Assembly (NCBI RefSeq): GCF_000259195.1
Contig: NZ_JH650771.1
Coordinates: 40,780 to 75,549, forward strand
Source: Pseudomonas donghuensis
GTDB lineage: Bacteria > Pseudomonadota > Gammaproteobacteria > Pseudomonadales > Pseudomonadaceae
Reading direction: 5' to 3'
Length of the DNA stretch: 34,770 nucleotides
Shown: one piece after another, positions 9,108 to 18,951 of the stretch
How positions within the stretch are numbered: the first letter of the stretch is position 1
Layout of the letters: each line of letters opens with the position of its first letter
Notes under the pieces: generated by a model
What the model saw: the letters and a program-made list of their open reading frames with translations, nothing else
The model's database searches: none
Told to the model about the DNA's origin: nothing
Program-made: the position numbers and the translations under genes

Positions 9108-10940
9108 TTGATACGTCCCCTCCTGTTGCTGTCACTCAGCCTGGCCTTGAGCTTTCCCGCGGGCGCAACAATCAGCGAAAGCCACGGTTACGCCCAGTTC
9201 GGCACGCTCAAGTATCCAGCCAAATTCACCCACTTCGACTGGGTCAATCCGCAAGCGCCCAAGGGCGGTACCTTGCGGGCCATGGCATTTGGCACCTTCG
9301 ACACCCTCAACCCCTATACCTTCAAGGGCTCAAGCCCGGTCACCACGCCGAACTTCTTGCAGTACGGGGTGAGCGAGCTGAACGAAACCCTGATGGTCGG
9401 CACCGGCCAGTACGACCCCTCCGGTGATGAGCCCACGTCCAGCTATGGCCTGATCGCAGGCTCGGTCGAGTACAGCGAAGACCGCAGCTGGGTGGTGTTC
9501 AACCTGCGTCCCGAGGCGCGCTTTCACGACGGCAAGCCGATAACCGCCAGCGACGTGGCGTTCTCCTACCGCACCCTGCTCAAGGAAGGTCACCCGATCT
9601 ACCGGACCAACCTGCAGGAAGTAAAGCGCGTCGACATTCTCAACCCGCGACGTATCCGCTTCGTCTTCAAGCGCGCAGGCAACCCGCTGCTGATCCTGCG
9701 CCTGGGCGAGATGCCGGTGCTGCCGGCGCACTACTGGAAGGGCCGCGACTTCAAGGCCACCACCTTCGAGCCGCCGCTAGGCAGCGGCCCGTACCGCATC
9801 ACCCAGGTCCAGCCTGGGCGGCGCCTGGTGTTCGAGCGGGTGAAGGATTACTGGGGCAAGGACCTGGCGGTCAACCGCGGCAAGTACAACGTCGACCGCG
9901 TCGAATTCGAGTTCTACCGTGACAGCGCAGTGGCCTTCGAAGCCTTCAAGGCCGGCGAGTTCGACATCTACATCGAGCACCAGGCGAAGAACTGGGCCAA
10001 CGGCTACAACTTCCCGGCGGTGCGCCGCGGCGACGTGATCAAGGCGCAGATCCCGCACAAGATCCCGACCCAGACCCAAGGCCTGTTCATGAACAGCCGC
10101 CGCGCGACCTTCAGCGATGTGCGGGTGCGCCAGGCGCTGGGGTTGATGCTCGACTTCGAATGGACCAACCGCACCCTGTTCAGCAGTGCCTACCAACGTG
10201 CCAGCAGCTATTACCCCAACAGCGAGCTCGCCGCCAGCGGCCTGCCGGTGGGCAAGGAATGGCTACTGCTGGCGCCCTACCGCAAGCAATTGCCGGCGGC
10301 GCTGTTCACCGAGCCGTACAAGGTCAGCCACACCGACGGCCGCGGTATCAACCGCCAGACCCTGCGCCAGGCCCTTGACCTGCTCGGCCAGGCCGGCTGG
10401 AAGCTCAACGGCCAGCGCCTGCTCAACAGCGCCGGGCAACCCTTGAAGCTGGAGCTGCTGCTGGTCAATCCGAACCTTGAACGGATCCTGCAACCTTATG
10501 TCGAAAATCTTGCCAGCATTGGCGTCGAAGCACGCTTGCGCACAGTAGACCGGGCCCAGTACAAACAACGCCTGGACCAGTTCGATTTCGACATGATCCT
10601 GATGACCCTGAACCAGACCCTGAGCCCGGGCCTTGAACAATGGCTGTACTTCCATTCAAGCCAGGCCTCGACCAAGGGCAGCAAGAACTATGCTGGCGTG
10701 AAAGACCCGGTGGTCGATCACCTGCTCGACACCCTGCTGGCCGCCCAGAGCCGTGAGGACCAGGTGACTGCGGCACGCGCCCTGGACCGGGTATTGCTGT
10801 GGCAGTACTACATGATTCCCAACTGGTATCTCGACAACCACCGCCTGGCCTACCGCAATCGCTTTGCCTTTGTGGCCACGCCGCCCTACACCCTGGGGCT
10901 CAACAGCTGGTGGATCAAGCCTTCGGAGAAAGCCCAATGA
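9108..10940 (+). CDS. YejA-type extracellular solute-binding protein (peptide ABC importer), first copy
   Basis: 610 residues, beginning with a TTG start at 9108; the signal peptide (RPLLLLSLSLALSFPAGA, then TISE) starts there, so a later start would destroy it. Family 5 solute-binding protein of the oligopeptide/nickel class, closest in layout to YejA, which delivers peptides such as microcin C to YejBEF in E. coli. Typical stretches are SHGYAQFGTLKYPA at the mature N-terminus, APKGGTLR, the mid-protein motif [14 protein letters not shown], and a C-terminal NSWWIKP. Its stop overlaps the start of the second copy (ATGA), so the two are translated together. The specific ligand is not readable. 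Confidence 0.9.
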   Translation: MIRPLLLLSLSLALSFPAGATISESHGYAQFGTLKYPAKFTHFDWVNPQAPKGGTLRAMAFGTFDTLNPYTFKGSSPVTTPNFLQYGVSELNETLMVGTGQYDPSGDEPTSSYGLIAGSVEYSEDRSWVVFNLRPEARFHDGKPITASDVAFSYRTLLKEGHPIYRTNLQEVKRVDILNPRRIRFVFKRAGNPLLILRLGEMPVLPAHYWKGRDFKATTFEPPLGSGPYRITQVQPGRRLVFERVKDYWGKDLAVNRGKYNVDRVEFEFYRDSAVAFEAFKAGEFDIYIEHQAKNWANGYNFPAVRRGDVIKAQIPHKIPTQTQGLFMNSRRATFSDVRVRQALGLMLDFEWTNRTLFSSAYQRASSYYPNSELAASGLPVGKEWLLLAPYRKQLPAALFTEPYKVSHTDGRGINRQTLRQALDLLGQAGWKLNGQRLLNSAGQPLKLELLLVNPNLERILQPYVENLASIGVEARLRTVDRAQYKQRLDQFDFDMILMTLNQTLSPGLEQWLYFHSSQASTKGSKNYAGVKDPVVDHLLDTLLAAQSREDQVTAARALDRVLLWQYYMIPNWYLDNHRLAYRNRFAFVATPPYTLGLNSWWIKPSEKAQ

Positions 10941-12790
10941 TGCCAATGTCCCGCCTGCGCCTGAAGGCCTGCGCACTGCTGCTGGCCTGCCTCGGCAGCC
11001 AGGCACTGGCTGCACCGCAACACGCCCTGACCCTCTACGATGAAGCGCCGAAGTATCCGGCAAATTTCAAGCACTTCGACTACGTCAACCCCGACGCGCC
11101 CAAGGGCGGCACCTTCCGCCAGGCCGGTTTCGGCGGCTTTGACAGCCTCAACCCGTTCATCAACAAGGGCGTAGCGGCCGACGACATCGGCCTGATCTAC
11201 GACACCCTGATGACCCAGAGCCTGGATGAGCCTTTCACCGAGTACGGCCTGGTCGCCGGCAAGATCGAGAAAGCCCCGGACAACAGCTGGGTGCGCTTCT
11301 ACCTGCGCCCCGAGGCACGTTTTCATGACGGCCAGCCGATCCAGGCCGACGACGTGGTGTTCACCTTCAACACCTTGATCAAGCATGGCGCACCGCTGTA
11401 CCGCGGCTACTACGCCGATGTCGCCGAAGTGATCGCCGAAGACCCGCAGCGGGTGCTGTTCAAGTTCAAGCACAGCAATAATCGCGAACTGCCACTGATC
11501 CTCGGCCAGTTGCCGGTATTGCCCAAGCACTGGTGGGAAAACCGCGAATTCACCAAGGGCAACCTGGAAATCCCCCTGGGCAGCGGCCCGTACAAGGTCG
11601 CCGAGGTCAAGCCGGGGCGCTCGGTCCGCTATGAGCGGGTCAAGGACTACTGGGGCAAGGACCTGGCGGTCAACCGCGGCTTCTACAACTTCGACGAGAT
11701 GACCATCGACTACTACCGCGATAGTGCGGTCACCCTCGAAGCACTCAAGGCCGGCCAGTTCGACTACCGCCTGGAAACCGCAGCCAAGAGCTGGGCCACT
11801 GCCTATGACGTGCCAGCAGTGCGGCACAAGCGCCTGATCCTCGAAGAGCTGCCCAACGGCAACCCGACCGGCATGCAGGGCTTTGTCTACAACATCCGCC
11901 GCCCGCTGTTCCAGGATATCCGGGTGCGTGAAGCACTGAGCCTGCTGCTGGACTTCGAATGGACCAACAAGCAGCTGTTCAACGGTGCCTACACCCGCAC
12001 CGGCAGCTACTTCGAGAACTCCGACATGGCCGCCCGCGGCTTGCCCGACGCCGCTGAACTGAAGATTCTCGAACCGCTGCGCGGCAAGATTCCCGATCAG
12101 GTGTTCACCCAGGCCTTCGCCAACCCGGTCACCGATGGCAGCGGCATGATCCGCGAACAACAGCGCAAGGCCTACAAGCTGCTGCAGGAAGCCGGCTGGC
12201 GCATTGTCGACGACAAGATGGTCGACGCCCAGGGCAAGCCGGTATCCATCGAATTCCTCCTGGCACAGACAGAATTCGAGCGCATCCTGCTACCGTTCAA
12301 GCGCAACCTGGCGGACCTGGGTATCGACCTGGTGATTCGCCGGGTCGATGTCTCGCAATACATCAACCGCCTGCGCTCGCGGGATTTCGACATGATCGTC
12401 GGCGGCTACCCGCAGTCCAACTCCCCGGGTAACGAGCAACGCGAGTTCTGGCAGAGCGCCGCCGCCGACAATCCCGGCAGCCGCAACTTCATCGGCCTGA
12501 AGGACCCGGCCATCGACACCCTGGTAGAGCAGCTGATCAACGCCGATTCGCGACAGAGCCTGATCGAGCACTCGCGCGCCCTGGACCGGGTGCTGCAATG
12601 GGGCTACTACGTGATCCCCAACTGGCACATCAAGACCTGGCGCGTGGCCTACTGGAACCACATCGGCCACCCCAAGGTTTCGCCCAAGTACGACATCGGT
12701 ATCAACACCTGGTGGATCAAGCCCGATGTCGAGCCGGTGGTGCCGCTGAACCCGGCGCCCGAAGCGCAAGCGGCCGAAGGGGCGAAATAG
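10937..12790 (+). CDS. yejA: YejA-type extracellular solute-binding protein, second copy
   Basis: 617 residues from the ATG at 10937, which overlaps the TGA of the previous gene; a second ATG follows at 10940 and a third at 10946, so the exact start is open by up to three residues. The signal peptide is [16 protein letters not shown], then APQH. It is a clear paralogue of the upstream protein: the same order of motifs ([47 protein letters not shown]) with many substitutions between. The C-terminus has an extra Ala/Pro/Glu tail (about 600-617). It feeds peptides to the YejB/YejE/YejF complex encoded directly after. Two binding proteins for one pore suggest different ligand sets. Confidence 0.9.
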   Translation: MMPMSRLRLKACALLLACLGSQALAAPQHALTLYDEAPKYPANFKHFDYVNPDAPKGGTFRQAGFGGFDSLNPFINKGVAADDIGLIYDTLMTQSLDEPFTEYGLVAGKIEKAPDNSWVRFYLRPEARFHDGQPIQADDVVFTFNTLIKHGAPLYRGYYADVAEVIAEDPQRVLFKFKHSNNRELPLILGQLPVLPKHWWENREFTKGNLEIPLGSGPYKVAEVKPGRSVRYERVKDYWGKDLAVNRGFYNFDEMTIDYYRDSAVTLEALKAGQFDYRLETAAKSWATAYDVPAVRHKRLILEELPNGNPTGMQGFVYNIRRPLFQDIRVREALSLLLDFEWTNKQLFNGAYTRTGSYFENSDMAARGLPDAAELKILEPLRGKIPDQVFTQAFANPVTDGSGMIREQQRKAYKLLQEAGWRIVDDKMVDAQGKPVSIEFLLAQTEFERILLPFKRNLADLGIDLVIRRVDVSQYINRLRSRDFDMIVGGYPQSNSPGNEQREFWQSAAADNPGSRNFIGLKDPAIDTLVEQLINADSRQSLIEHSRALDRVLQWGYYVIPNWHIKTWRVAYWNHIGHPKVSPKYDIGINTWWIKPDVEPVVPLNPAPEAQAAEGAK

Positions 12791-12791
12791 C

Positions 12792-13865
12792 ATGCTGGCC
12801 TATATCTTTCGCCGTTTGCTGCTGATCATCCCGACCCTGCTGGGCATCCTGATCATCAACTTCATCATCATCCAGGCCGCCCCGGGCGGCCCGGTGGAGC
12901 AGATGATCGCCAAGCTCGAAGGCTTCGAGGGCGCCACCAGCCGCATCGCCGGTGGCGGCGCCGAAGTTTCGGTGGCCGGCTCCAACTACCGCGGTGCCCA
13001 GGGCCTGGACCCGGCCTTGATCAAGGAAATCGAGCAGATGTACGGCTTCGACAAGCCGGCGCCGGAACGCTTGTGGATCATGATCAAGAACTACGCCCAC
13101 CTGGATTTTGGCGACAGCTTCTTCCGTGACGCCAAGGTCATCGACCTGATCATCGAGAAAATGCCGGTATCGATCTCCCTGGGGCTATGGAGCACGCTGA
13201 TCATGTACCTGGTGTCGATCCCCCTGGGGATCGCCAAGGCCACCCGTCACGGCAGCCACTTCGATGTCTGGACCAGCTCGGCGATCATCATCGGCTACGC
13301 CATCCCGGCGTTTCTGTTCGCCATCCTGCTGATCGTGCTGTTCGCCGGTGGCAGCTACCTGGACTGGTTCCCATTGCGCGGCCTGACGTCGAACAACTTC
13401 GATGAGCTGAGCACCACCGGCAAGCTGCTCGACTACTTCTGGCACCTGGCGCTGCCAGTCACTGCGCTGGTGATCGGCAACTTCGCAACCATGACCCTGC
13501 TGACCAAAAACAGCTTCCTCGACGAGATCAACAAGCAGTACGTGGTCACCGCCAAGGCCAAGGGCCTGAGCCCCAACCGCGTGCTCTACGGTCATGTGTT
13601 CCGTAATGCCATGCTGCTGGTGATCGCCGGTTTTCCCTCGGCGTTCATCGGTATCTTCTTCACCGGCTCCTTGCTGATCGAAGTGATCTTCTCCCTCGAC
13701 GGCCTGGGCCTGATGAGTTTCGAGGCAGCGATCAACCGCGACTACCCGGTGGTCTTCGGCACCCTGTTCATCTTCACCCTGCTCGGGCTGGTGGTGAAGC
13801 TGATCGGCGACCTGACCTACACCCTGGTCGACCCACGCATCGACTTCGACAGCCGGGAGCACTGA
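12792..13865 (+). CDS. yejB: Peptide ABC importer permease YejB
   Basis: 357 residues, close to E. coli YejB. Inner-membrane permease of the binding-protein-dependent family: an N-terminal membrane helix ([18 protein letters not shown]), a periplasmic section of about 100 residues, then five more helices. The cytoplasmic EAA-like loop that docks the ATPase reads [22 protein letters not shown] near 240-265. The start follows the previous stop by one base. It pairs with YejE to form the pore. Confidence 0.93.
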   Translation: MLAYIFRRLLLIIPTLLGILIINFIIIQAAPGGPVEQMIAKLEGFEGATSRIAGGGAEVSVAGSNYRGAQGLDPALIKEIEQMYGFDKPAPERLWIMIKNYAHLDFGDSFFRDAKVIDLIIEKMPVSISLGLWSTLIMYLVSIPLGIAKATRHGSHFDVWTSSAIIIGYAIPAFLFAILLIVLFAGGSYLDWFPLRGLTSNNFDELSTTGKLLDYFWHLALPVTALVIGNFATMTLLTKNSFLDEINKQYVVTAKAKGLSPNRVLYGHVFRNAMLLVIAGFPSAFIGIFFTGSLLIEVIFSLDGLGLMSFEAAINRDYPVVFGTLFIFTLLGLVVKLIGDLTYTLVDPRIDFDSREH

Positions 13866-13866
13866 G

Positions 13867-14886
13867 ATGAACCTGTCACCTCTGAATCGCCGGCGCTTCG
13901 AGCGCTTCAAGGCCAACCGCCGTGGCTGGTGGTCGCTGTGGCTGTTCCTGATCCTGTTCGGCCTGAGCCTGGGCGCCGAGCTGATCGCCAACGACAAGCC
14001 CCTGGTGGTGCGTTACGACGGCCAATGGTACTTCCCGGCGCTCAAGCGCTACCCGGAAACCGCCTTTGGCGGCGAATTCCCGCTGGAGGCCAACTACAAG
14101 AGCCCGTACATCCGCGAGTTGCTGGCGGCCAAGGACAGCCTGGTGCTGTGGGCGCCGATCCCGTTCAGCTACCAGAGCATCAACTACGACCTCAAGGTCC
14201 CGGCCCCTGCCCCGCCGTCGACGCAGAACTGGCTGGGTACCGACGACCAGGGCCGCGACGTGCTGGCACGGGTCATCTATGGTTTCCGTATCTCGGTGCT
14301 GTTTGCCCTGACCCTGACCATCCTCAGCTCGATCATCGGCGTGATTGCCGGCGCCCTGCAGGGCTTTTACGGCGGCTGGGTGGACCTGGCCGGGCAGCGC
14401 TTCCTGGAAATCTGGTCGGGGCTGCCGGTGCTGTACCTGCTGATCATCCTCGCCAGCTTCGTGCAACCGAACTTCTGGTGGCTGCTGGGGATCATGTTGC
14501 TGTTCTCATGGATGAGCCTGGTGGATGTGGTGCGCGCCGAGTTCCTGCGCGGGCGCAACCTGGAGTACGTGCGTGCGGCGCGGGCGCTGGGCATGCAGAA
14601 CGGCGCGATCATGTACCGGCACATCCTGCCCAATGCGATGATCTCGACCATGACCTTCATGCCGTTCATCCTCACCGGCGCGATCGGCACCCTGACCGCC
14701 CTGGACTTCCTCGGCTTCGGCCTGCCGCCGGGGGCGCCGTCGCTGGGTGAACTGGTGGCCCAGGGCAAGTCCAACCTGCAAGCGCCCTGGCTGGGCATGA
14801 GCGCTTTTGCCGTGCTGGCACTGATGCTCAGCCTGCTGGTGTTCATCGGCGAATCCGCCCGCGATGCCTTCGACCCGAGGAAATGA
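13867..14886 (+). CDS. yejE: Peptide ABC importer permease YejE
   Basis: 339 residues, the usual YejE length. It has the long periplasmic insert after the first helix that marks this subfamily (ALKRYPETAFGG to SINYDLKVPAP, about 55-115), followed by NWLGTDDQGRDVLARVIYG, the conserved entry to the OppC-type permease domain. The EAA loop is VRAARALGMQNGAIMYRHI. It starts one base after the yejB stop, and yejF starts one base after its own stop, so it sits in a tightly packed operon. Confidence 0.93.
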   Translation: MNLSPLNRRRFERFKANRRGWWSLWLFLILFGLSLGAELIANDKPLVVRYDGQWYFPALKRYPETAFGGEFPLEANYKSPYIRELLAAKDSLVLWAPIPFSYQSINYDLKVPAPAPPSTQNWLGTDDQGRDVLARVIYGFRISVLFALTLTILSSIIGVIAGALQGFYGGWVDLAGQRFLEIWSGLPVLYLLIILASFVQPNFWWLLGIMLLFSWMSLVDVVRAEFLRGRNLEYVRAARALGMQNGAIMYRHILPNAMISTMTFMPFILTGAIGTLTALDFLGFGLPPGAPSLGELVAQGKSNLQAPWLGMSAFAVLALMLSLLVFIGESARDAFDPRK

Positions 14887-14887
14887 G

Positions 14888-16498
14888 ATGAGCAAGCAAA
14901 CCTTGATCGAAGTCCGCGACCTGGCCGTCGAGTTCGTCACCGGCGATCAATGCCAGCGGGTGGTCGAAGGGGTCAGTTTCGACATCCGCCGCGGCGAAAC
15001 CCTGGCCCTGGTCGGCGAAAGCGGGTCGGGCAAGTCGGTGACGGCGCACTCGATCCTGCGCCTGCTGCCCTACCCGCTGGCCCGCCACCCTAGCGGCAGC
15101 ATCCTGTTCGAGGGGCGCGACCTGCTGACCCTCGACGAAAAACAGATGCGGCGCATCCGCGGCAACCGTGTCGCGATGATCTTCCAGGAGCCGATGACCT
15201 CGCTCAACCCGTTGCACAACATCGAGAAGCAGATCAACGAGATCCTCCTGCTGCACAAGGGCCTGCGCGGCAAGGCGGCCACCGAGCGCACCCTGGAGCT
15301 GCTGGCGATGGTCGGCATACCTGAGCCCCACAAACGCCTCAAGGCGCTGCCACACGAGCTCTCAGGCGGTCAGAGGCAGCGTGTGATGATCGCCATGGCC
15401 CTGGCCAACGAGCCCGACCTGCTGATCGCCGATGAACCGACTACGGCGCTGGACGTTACCGTACAGTTGAAGATCCTCGAACTGCTCAAGTCCCTGCAGG
15501 CCCGCCTGGGCATGGCCCTGCTGCTGATCAGTCACGACCTCAACCTGGTCAAGCGCATCGCCCATCGGGTCTGCGTGATGCAAAAGGGCCAGATCGTCGA
15601 GCAGGCCGATTGCGAAGAATTGTTCCGCAACCCCAAACACCCCTACACGCAGATGCTTCTCGGTGCCGAACCCAGCGGCGGCCCGGCCGGCAACCCGCCC
15701 GGCGCCCCGATGCTGCAGGTCGAGGACCTGCGCGTGTGGTTCCCGATCAAGAAGGGCCTGCTGCGGCGCACCGTCGATTACGTCAAGGCCGTGGACGGCA
15801 TCAACTTCAGCCTGCCCCAGGGCCAGACCCTGGGTATCGTCGGCGAAAGCGGTTCGGGCAAGTCGACCCTGGGCCTGGCGATCCTGCGCCTGCTTGGCAG
15901 CCAGGGCAGCATCCGCTTTCAGGGCACGGCCCTAGAGAACCTGACCCAGCAGCAGGTGCGGCCATTGCGCCGGCAGATGCAGGTGGTCTTCCAGGACCCG
16001 TTCGGCAGCCTCAGCCCGCGCATGTGCGTCAGCGATATCGTCGGCGAAGGCCTGCGCATCCACCGCATGGGCAGCGCCGCCGAACAGGAGCAGGCAATCA
16101 TTGCCGCCTTGCATGAGGTGGGGCTCGATCCGCAGGCGCGGCATCGTTATCCGCACGAGTTCTCCGGCGGTCAGCGCCAGCGCATCGCCATCGCCCGGGC
16201 GCTGGTGCTCAAGCCGGCCCTGATCCTGCTCGACGAGCCGACCTCGGCACTGGACCGTACCGTGCAGCGCCAGGTGGTGGAACTGCTGCGCTCATTGCAG
16301 AGCAAGTACAACCTCACCTACCTGTTCATCAGCCACGACCTGGCGGTGGTCAAAGCGCTCAGCCATCAGTTGATGGTGGTCAAGCAGGGCCAGGTGGTGG
16401 AGCAAGGGGTGGCGGCGGATATCTTTGCCGACCCGCAGCATGCGTATACACGGCAGTTGCTGGAGGCGGCGTTTCTGGCCCCAGCTGCCGTTCAGTAG
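14888..16498 (+). CDS. yejF: Peptide ABC importer ATPase YejF (two nucleotide-binding domains)
   Basis: 536 residues from the ATG at 14888; an in-frame start 24 bases earlier lies inside yejE and is rejected. Two ABC ATPase domains are fused. Domain 1 has Walker A GESGSGKS at 43-50, signature LSGGQ at 158-162 and Walker B LLIADEP ending at 184. Domain 2 has Walker A GESGSGKS at 319-326, signature FSGGQRQR and Walker B LILLDEP. Each domain ends with the oligopeptide-permease C-terminal extension ([12 protein letters not shown] and [12 protein letters not shown]). It powers import of peptides through YejBE. It is the last gene of the operon. Confidence 0.94.
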   Translation: MSKQTLIEVRDLAVEFVTGDQCQRVVEGVSFDIRRGETLALVGESGSGKSVTAHSILRLLPYPLARHPSGSILFEGRDLLTLDEKQMRRIRGNRVAMIFQEPMTSLNPLHNIEKQINEILLLHKGLRGKAATERTLELLAMVGIPEPHKRLKALPHELSGGQRQRVMIAMALANEPDLLIADEPTTALDVTVQLKILELLKSLQARLGMALLLISHDLNLVKRIAHRVCVMQKGQIVEQADCEELFRNPKHPYTQMLLGAEPSGGPAGNPPGAPMLQVEDLRVWFPIKKGLLRRTVDYVKAVDGINFSLPQGQTLGIVGESGSGKSTLGLAILRLLGSQGSIRFQGTALENLTQQQVRPLRRQMQVVFQDPFGSLSPRMCVSDIVGEGLRIHRMGSAAEQEQAIIAALHEVGLDPQARHRYPHEFSGGQRQRIAIARALVLKPALILLDEPTSALDRTVQRQVVELLRSLQSKYNLTYLFISHDLAVVKALSHQLMVVKQGQVVEQGVAADIFADPQHAYTRQLLEAAFLAPAAVQ

Positions 16499-16503
16499 CC
16501 TCT

Positions 16504-16555
16504 TCGCGGGGCAAGCCCGCTCCTACAAACCGATGGGAGCGGGCTTGCCCCGCGA
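16504..16555. repeat. Pseudomonas REP-type hairpin between yejF and ppiD
   Basis: A perfect 20-base stem: TCGCGGGGCAAGCCCGCTCC at 16504-16523 and its reverse complement at 16536-16555, with a 12-base loop. It shares the GCAAGCCCGCTCCTACA core with the hairpin at 1194-1239. It lies between the convergent ends of yejF and ppiD. Confidence 0.88.
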
Positions 16556-16564
16556 TGAAAACAA

Positions 16565-16588
16565 AAAAGGCCGCGTAAGCGGCCTTTT
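16565..16588 (-). terminator. Bidirectional Rho-independent terminator of ppiD (and possibly yejF)
   Basis: The stem AAAAGGCCGC at 16565-16574 pairs with GCGGCCTTTT at 16579-16588, with a four-base loop. On the minus strand the stem runs into TTTTTTGT, a good U-tract for ppiD. On the plus strand it is followed by CTGTTTT, so it can also stop yejF transcripts. Confidence 0.85.
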
Positions 16589-16608
16589 CTGTTTTAAGCA
16601 TCCAGCAC

Positions 16609-18480
16609 TCAGTAGCGAGTGATATCCGCTTTGGCTTCCAGCTGCTTGCGGTACGCCGCGAAGTCCTGCTGGCCAGCACGCGAAGCGAGGAAGCGGCGGT
16701 AGGTCGCTTTCTCTTCTTCAGTGGCCGCAGCGCCTTCGTTGACGCCGTTCAGGCGCAGTACCACCAGGCTACCGTCAGCCAGGGTAACGCTGGCGTACAC
16801 CGGCTTGTCCTTGGCTTCTGGCTTGCTCATGCGGAACAGCGCCTGCAGCTCGACCGGGTCGATACCTTCCTGGCTGCGCGAAACCGCTTCCTGGACTTTC
16901 CAGGCCTGACCGTCCTGGCTGGCCGCCAGGGCAATCTTGCCATCACGCAGACCGGCGATCAGGGCATCGGCCTTGGTCTTCAGTGCAGCAGTCGCCTGCT
17001 CTTTGGCCAGGTGCTTGCGGATGCTCTCGGAGACGACTTCAAGGCCCAGTTGCACAGGCTTGCGGTGTTCATTGACGCGCAGCACAACGATGGTTTCCGG
17101 ATCGAGCTCGATGGCCGTGCTGTTGGCAGCCGCTTCCAGCACTTCTGTGCTGAACGCAGCCTGGATCACGGCGCGGTTGGCAGTGATGCCTTCGCCGCCT
17201 TCACGACCGAACGCCGCCGAAGTCTGCACCTTCAGGCCCAGCTCCTGAGCCGGTTGGGCCAGGTCGGAGGCTTCGAACGCCGAGTCTTCCAGTTGCTTGG
17301 TCACTTCGACAAAGCGCTGTTCGACCTGCTGGGCCTTGAGCTCGCGGGTCAGCTTGTCTTTCAGGCTGTCGAAGCTTGGTACTTCCGGCGCCTGGACACC
17401 GAGCAGCTTGATCAGGTGGAAACCGTACTCGGTACGCACCGGCCCCGAGACCTGGTCCTTGTTCAGCGCGTACAGCGCCTCTTCGAAGGCCGGATCATAG
17501 ACGCCCTGCCCGGCATAGCCGAGGTCACCGCCGTTGTTGGCCGAGCCCGGGTCCTGGGAGAATTCCTTGGCCAGGGTGGCAAAGTCTTCGCCCTTGGCCA
17601 GACGCGCCTGGATCTCTTCGATCTTGGCCTTGGCCTGCCCCTCGTTCACCTTGTCGTTGATTTCGACAAGGATATGCGCGGCATGACGCTGCTCGGCGAG
17701 GTTGGCGATTTCTTTCTCGTACAGCGCCTTGAGCTCGTCCTGGTTGACTTCAACCTGGTCGAAGAACGCGGACTTCTTCAGCTCGATGTAGTCGATGACG
17801 ACCTGATCGGGGCTCATGAATTCCTTGGCGTGTTGGTCGTAGTGCGCCTTGATCTGCTCGTCGGTAACCTTGACCGCGGCCGGGTCGGCCTTGAAGGTCA
17901 GCGAAGCGAAATCACGGGTCTGTTTTTCCAGACGGGCGAAAGCGTTGACCTGGTCGTCGGTGACAAAACCGCTGCCGGCAAGGCCGGTGCGCAGTTGGCC
18001 GATGAGCATTTCCTGGGCCAGCATTTCGCGGAATTGCAGACGGCCGTAGCCCATCTGGCGAATGACCTGGTCGAAGCGCTCGGCGCTGAACTTGCCATCT
18101 TCCTGGAATTCAGGCGTTTGCAGGATCAATTGGTCGAGGGCCGCCTCGGAGAAAGCGAACTTGGCGTCTTCGGCGCCCTGGAGCAGCAACTTGCGATCGA
18201 TCAGCCCCTTGAGCGCGGCTTCACGCAGCATTTGCTCGTTGAGCATGGCCGGATCGAAATCCTTGCCCAGCTGTTGCATCAGCTGCCGACGTTGCATGTC
18301 GACGGCCTGGCTCAGCTCGTTCTGGCTGATCGTGTCGCCATTGACCTTGGCAGCGTCCTGGCTGTTGGTGGTGGCCTGGAAGATGGCATCGAAGCCGGTC
18401 AGTGCCATCAAGGCTACGATGACACCGATGATGGTCTTGGCAATCCAACCTTGTGAATTGTCCCTGATATTCTGCAGCAT
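16609..18480 (-). CDS. ppiD: Peptidyl-prolyl isomerase-like periplasmic chaperone PpiD
   Basis: 623 residues, the family length. PpiD is anchored in the inner membrane and assists proteins leaving the Sec translocon. A single membrane helix lies at about 15-34 (TIIGVIVALMALTGFDAIF), after a short cytoplasmic start MLQNIRDNSQGW. Then comes the SurA-like N-terminal chaperone domain, the parvulin domain at about 264-361 (RHAAHILVEI, FSQDPGSANNGGDLGY, GPVRTEYGFHLIKLL), and a C-terminal chaperone region. The gene follows hupB on the same strand but with a terminator and a gap of about 200 bases between, so it probably has its own promoter. Confidence 0.96.
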   Translation of the reverse strand: MLQNIRDNSQGWIAKTIIGVIVALMALTGFDAIFQATTNSQDAAKVNGDTISQNELSQAVDMQRRQLMQQLGKDFDPAMLNEQMLREAALKGLIDRKLLLQGAEDAKFAFSEAALDQLILQTPEFQEDGKFSAERFDQVIRQMGYGRLQFREMLAQEMLIGQLRTGLAGSGFVTDDQVNAFARLEKQTRDFASLTFKADPAAVKVTDEQIKAHYDQHAKEFMSPDQVVIDYIELKKSAFFDQVEVNQDELKALYEKEIANLAEQRHAAHILVEINDKVNEGQAKAKIEEIQARLAKGEDFATLAKEFSQDPGSANNGGDLGYAGQGVYDPAFEEALYALNKDQVSGPVRTEYGFHLIKLLGVQAPEVPSFDSLKDKLTRELKAQQVEQRFVEVTKQLEDSAFEASDLAQPAQELGLKVQTSAAFGREGGEGITANRAVIQAAFSTEVLEAAANSTAIELDPETIVVLRVNEHRKPVQLGLEVVSESIRKHLAKEQATAALKTKADALIAGLRDGKIALAASQDGQAWKVQEAVSRSQEGIDPVELQALFRMSKPEAKDKPVYASVTLADGSLVVLRLNGVNEGAAATEEEKATYRRFLASRAGQQDFAAYRKQLEAKADITRY

Positions 18481-18547
18481 GCGTCCCCCAGAAACGGTTG
18501 TACTGAATGAACCAACCGTGGAGCGTGGGTAGAGTCCTGATAGAAGA

Positions 18548-18571
18548 AAGGCGCATCCGAGGATGCGCCTT
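18548..18571 (-). terminator. Terminator-like hairpin after hupB
   Basis: AAGGCGCATCC at 18548-18558 pairs with GGATGCGCCTT at 18561-18571. Read on the minus strand the stem is followed by TCTTCTATC, a moderate pyrimidine tract. It separates hupB from ppiD. Confidence 0.65.
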
Positions 18572-18582
18572 CTCGTAACTGG

Positions 18583-18623
18583 CCGAGCGCCGGGAACCTG
18601 GTATCAGGCCTCCCGACGCTCGG
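18583..18623. repeat. Long near-perfect inverted repeat between hupB and ppiD
   Basis: CCGAGCGCCGGGA at 18583-18595 pairs with TCCCGACGCTCGG at 18611-18623 with one mismatch. Inside the loop CCTG at 18597-18600 can pair with CAGG at 18605-18608. This hairpin lies in the hupB 3' region, upstream of the terminator-like stem at 18548-18571 in the direction of hupB transcription. It lacks a T-run and could protect the mRNA end. Confidence 0.5.
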
Positions 18624-18678
18624 CAGCCGGGCCAGGCGTGAACCGGGCTCGGTTAGGCGTGTGCCTGAAGGAAGCGAC

Positions 18679-18951
18679 TTAGTTGACGGCTTCTTTCAGA
18701 GCCTTGCCAGCCTTGAAGCCAGGCTTCTTGGCGGCAGGGATTTCCAGGGTCTTGCCGGTTTGCGGGTTGCGGCCGGTGCGCGCTGGACGGTCGGTGACGG
18801 AGAAGGTACCGAAACCTACCAGTACCACGGAGTCACCTGCCTTCAGGGCGCCGGTGACGGATTCGATTACTGCGTCCAGCGCTTTGCCAGCGCTAGCTTT
18901 CGAAATATCAGCAGATGCGGCGATAGCGTCAATCAGTTCCGACTTGTTCAC
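18679..18951 (-). CDS. hupB: HU family DNA-binding protein, beta subunit
   Basis: 90 residues, the HU length, beginning with a GTG at 18951 that has AAGGGG seven bases upstream. HU is a small nucleoid protein that binds and bends DNA as a dimer. The sequence shows the helical N-terminus [11 protein letters not shown], the GFGTF turn (46-50) and the DNA-gripping arm with the RTGRNPQTG motif (58-66), which holds the intercalating proline. The position next to lon and ppiD is the usual one for hupB in gamma-proteobacteria and is why it is called beta rather than alpha. Confidence 0.96.
   Translation of the reverse strand: MNKSELIDAIAASADISKASAGKALDAVIESVTGALKAGDSVVLVGFGTFSVTDRPARTGRNPQTGKTLEIPAAKKPGFKAGKALKEAVN

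Noticed and set aside
10799..10936. A longer N-terminus for the second binding protein
   Set aside because: It would lie inside the first binding-protein gene and remove the signal peptide from the N-terminus; the ATGA overlap at 10937 is the natural start.
10886..12160. A 424-residue open frame opposite the second binding-protein gene
   Set aside because: Shadow frame with no motif; the sense strand encodes an intact YejA-type protein in an operon.
17011..18456. A 481-residue open frame on the plus strand inside ppiD
   Set aside because: It lies wholly antisense to ppiD, has no ribosome binding site or domain, and follows the codon structure of ppiD.
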